Source: Caldibacillus debilis DSM 16016 (GTDB taxonomy: Bacteria > Bacillota > Bacilli > Bacillales > Caldibacillaceae). From it: DNA of 64,000 nucleotides. The first letter of the stretch is position 1; each line of letters starts with the position of its first letter. The position numbers and the translations under genes are program-made. The DNA lies in the NCBI RefSeq assembly GCF_000383875.1, contig NZ_KB912879.1, forward strand, positions 62,001 to 126,000, read 5' to 3'. Of the stretch, positions 62,567-64,000 are shown piece after piece. A model generated the notes under the pieces. It had not been told where the DNA came from, did not search any database, and saw only the letters and a list, made by a program, of their open reading frames with translations.

Positions 62567-63805
62567 CTATGCCCGGATCCACTTCCAAATCTCCTTCGGC
62601 GTCGCGTTTTTCCCGTAGAGGAGGATGCCGATTTTAAAGATCTTTCCGGCGAGCTTCATGAACAGCCAAACGCTCGCGGCGAGGACGGCCAGGGACAGGA
62701 CGATCTCCATCCAGCGCCATTCGTCCAAAAGAACCAGGCGCAGCAGCAGAATCACCGGCGAGGTAAAGGGGACATAGGTTAACACCTGCGCCAAGGTTCC
62801 GGACGGATCCGCGGAAACCGGCCCGATAAAGAACAGGGGGATAAACGGAAGCATGATCACCAGCCCCTGGAAGTTTCCGGCGGTGGAAATATCCGACATC
62901 GTCGCCCCGATCCCGACAAAGAGGGCGGCAAAGAGCAAATAGCCGAGAACGGCGATCAAAAGGAACAGCAGCAATTCGGGCACAAACAAGTATCGGAAGA
63001 GGGGAAAATCCGTTTTCCACAGGACAAAGGGAATGCCGAAGGCGATGAATACGGCGACCTGGATCAGTCCCAATACGAAATAGCCGACGATTTTCCCCTG
63101 CATCAATTCGTTCGGGGTGACGGAAGAAAGGAGGATCTCCGCGATTTTGTCCTTCTTTTCCTGGGAGGCGCTCTGGAAGATCATCATCCCCGAAAAGATG
63201 ATGCAAAGCAGGATGACCCCCGCAAAAATCCCGGGAACCGCTTTTTTCATGGCGGCTGCTTCGCCGCCGTCCTTATTCCTTTCCGGGCTTTGCGCCCCTT
63301 CATCCGCCCGCACGGGCTGGACGGAAATCGGCTTTGTGACAACGGCCAGCTGTTCTTCCGTCAGGCCGAGCCTTTGCAGCTGCAAAAATTTGACCGGTTC
63401 TGTCAGCATCTGGATCTGGCTGATGGCTGCGTCGGGAAAATCGTCGCCTGTATAGAGGGGCAGAACCCCTTCCGAAAAGGCGCGCTCATCCGCGAACAGA
63501 AAAGCCGCTTTCTCCCTTTTCGCCAGTTCCTTGCCGACGTCCGCTTCCTTCACGTCCGTCCGGAACAATCGCAAGGGGAGATGATACCGGTCCGCCGTTT
63601 CTTCCAAGCTTTCAAAAACCCCCAGTCCATCGTTGACGTAGATTTTCATCGCCTGCTTTTCGTCCTCGGCCCCGCCGCCGGACAAGCTTCCCAAGATCCC
63701 GAAGACCACCATCAGCGCCGGGGTCAGAAACAGGCTGATAACGAAGGTTTTGTTTTTTAAATTCCGTTTGATTTCCCATCTGGCCACTTTCATCGTATTA
63801 AGCAT
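62567..63805 (-). CDS. ABC transporter permease, NatB/YhaP-like
   Basis: A 412-residue ABC-2-type permease. An N-terminal membrane helix (FVISLFLTPALMVVFGIL) is followed by a large extracellular domain (about residues 45-200), then five or six membrane segments including GIFAGVILLCIIFSGMMIF and the SASQEKKDKIAEILLSSVTP loop typical of NatB/YhaP. It would export a small molecule or Na+ with the ATPase encoded just upstream. The ATG at 63805 lies within the last codons of that gene (ATGCTTAA overlap), showing translational coupling. Confidence 0.87.
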   Translation of the reverse strand: MLNTMKVARWEIKRNLKNKTFVISLFLTPALMVVFGILGSLSGGGAEDEKQAMKIYVNDGLGVFESLEETADRYHLPLRLFRTDVKEADVGKELAKREKAAFLFADERAFSEGVLPLYTGDDFPDAAISQIQMLTEPVKFLQLQRLGLTEEQLAVVTKPISVQPVRADEGAQSPERNKDGGEAAAMKKAVPGIFAGVILLCIIFSGMMIFQSASQEKKDKIAEILLSSVTPNELMQGKIVGYFVLGLIQVAVFIAFGIPFVLWKTDFPLFRYLFVPELLLFLLIAVLGYLLFAALFVGIGATMSDISTAGNFQGLVIMLPFIPLFFIGPVSADPSGTLAQVLTYVPFTSPVILLLRLVLLDEWRWMEIVLSLAVLAASVWLFMKLAGKIFKIGILLYGKNATPKEIWKWIRA

Positions 63806-64000
63806 CAATTTCACCCGCTTCCTGCAGTTTTTCCTTTTCCTCCGCCAAAAGCATCCTTCTGTCCGTCGCCACATCCAAGAAGATTTCATGCAAGGAAATC
63901 CGGTCCATCGCCAGTTCCCGGATGTCCAGATCCTCCGGCAAATTTTCAGCCAGCGGGCCGGGTTCACGGATTTCGTCAAGTACAAAACCGAAACGTCTTC
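63798..64000 (-). CDS. ABC transporter ATP-binding protein, C-terminal end only
   Basis: The last 66 codons or so of a NatA/YhaQ-type ATPase; the catalytic domain lies beyond the window. The tail reads RRFGFVLDEIREPGPLAENL to EAGEIDA. LHEIFLDVAT is the usual C-terminal segment of such ATPases. Its TAA overlaps the permease start by eight bases. Confidence 0.75.
   Translation of the reverse strand, partial: RRFGFVLDEIREPGPLAENLPEDLDIRELAMDRISLHEIFLDVATDRRMLLAEEKEKLQEAGEIDA

Noticed and set aside
1-64000. tRNA or rRNA genes
   Set aside because: I looked for cloverleaf cores and conserved rRNA phrases and saw none; a covariance search would settle this.

Overview
The window looks like chromosomal DNA of a moderate-GC, spore-forming Bacillaceae bacterium. 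The inference rests on strong AGGAGG-type ribosome sites, frequent TTG/GTG starts, a PdaA-type cortex deacetylase, a SpoVB/YkvU-type flippase, a CsoR-family regulator, a PerR-like box, and a gene order from 29 to 46 kb resembling Bacillus subtilis yfjO-yfjP-pdaA-yfkD-yfkF-yfkH-yflG (synteny recalled from memory). A thermophilic relative such as Caldibacillus or Geobacillus is plausible but unproven.

Layout. 1-2.2 kb: partial aldehyde dehydrogenase and a YbaK-type deacylase. 2.9-6.6 kb: a sulfane-sulfur cluster (rhodanese, glutaredoxin, CoA-disulfide reductase fused to rhodanese, CstR-like sensor, membrane rhodanese) behind two palindromic operators. 6.8-17.2 kb: mostly leftward genes: phosphoesterase, predicted ATPase, a DUF4411/ImmA-IrrE pair, a DUF6179/DUF6323 pair, a TfoX-like protein, a MaoC-like hydratase, an acetyltransferase and a small transporter, plus a rightward UvrC-like endonuclease. 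17.9-20.4 kb: feoA-feoB-small Cys protein behind a Fur box. 20.7-27.9 kb: an AT-rich, decayed accessory zone with frameshifted genes, an aminoglycoside nucleotidyltransferase, an IS1595-type transposase remnant and a disrupted stalk-domain gene. 27.9-47.7 kb: AlkZ-like protein, RNA methyltransferase, AlkA-like glycosylase, NERD protein, PdaA, YfkD, MFS carrier, P1B-4 metal ATPase, YihY, YtxH-like protein, methionine aminopeptidase, M29 aminopeptidase and YbjQ-like protein. 48-64 kb: TerC-type protein, flippase, pflB-pflA, a fatty-acyl reductase/aldehyde dehydrogenase pair, DUF2642 protein with manganese catalase, and an ABC exporter cut by the window edge.

The most striking structure is non-coding. 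Four intergenic arrays (about 33.6, 35.4, 49.4 and 59.9 kb) carry 17 boxes related to TTGGACA. Box spacing follows one shared ruler (19, six 21s, 20, 21, 21, 33, 21, 21, 20, 21, 33 bp); two copies match it exactly and two nearly so, although the sequence between boxes differs. Spacing is therefore better preserved than most of the intervening sequence, suggesting a nucleoprotein or structured-RNA element of unknown function. Two copies flank the NERD-domain gene.

A second recurrent pattern is six intergenic doublets: two imperfect direct repeats of about 21-29 bp set roughly 62-66 bp apart, with a different repeat sequence in each. Other notable items are a truncated group II intron 5' end directly behind a terminator, a UvrC-like gene that seems to start at ATT, a glycolipid-binding gene with AAG where ATG is expected, and several frameshifts at homopolymers, some of which may be assembly errors.
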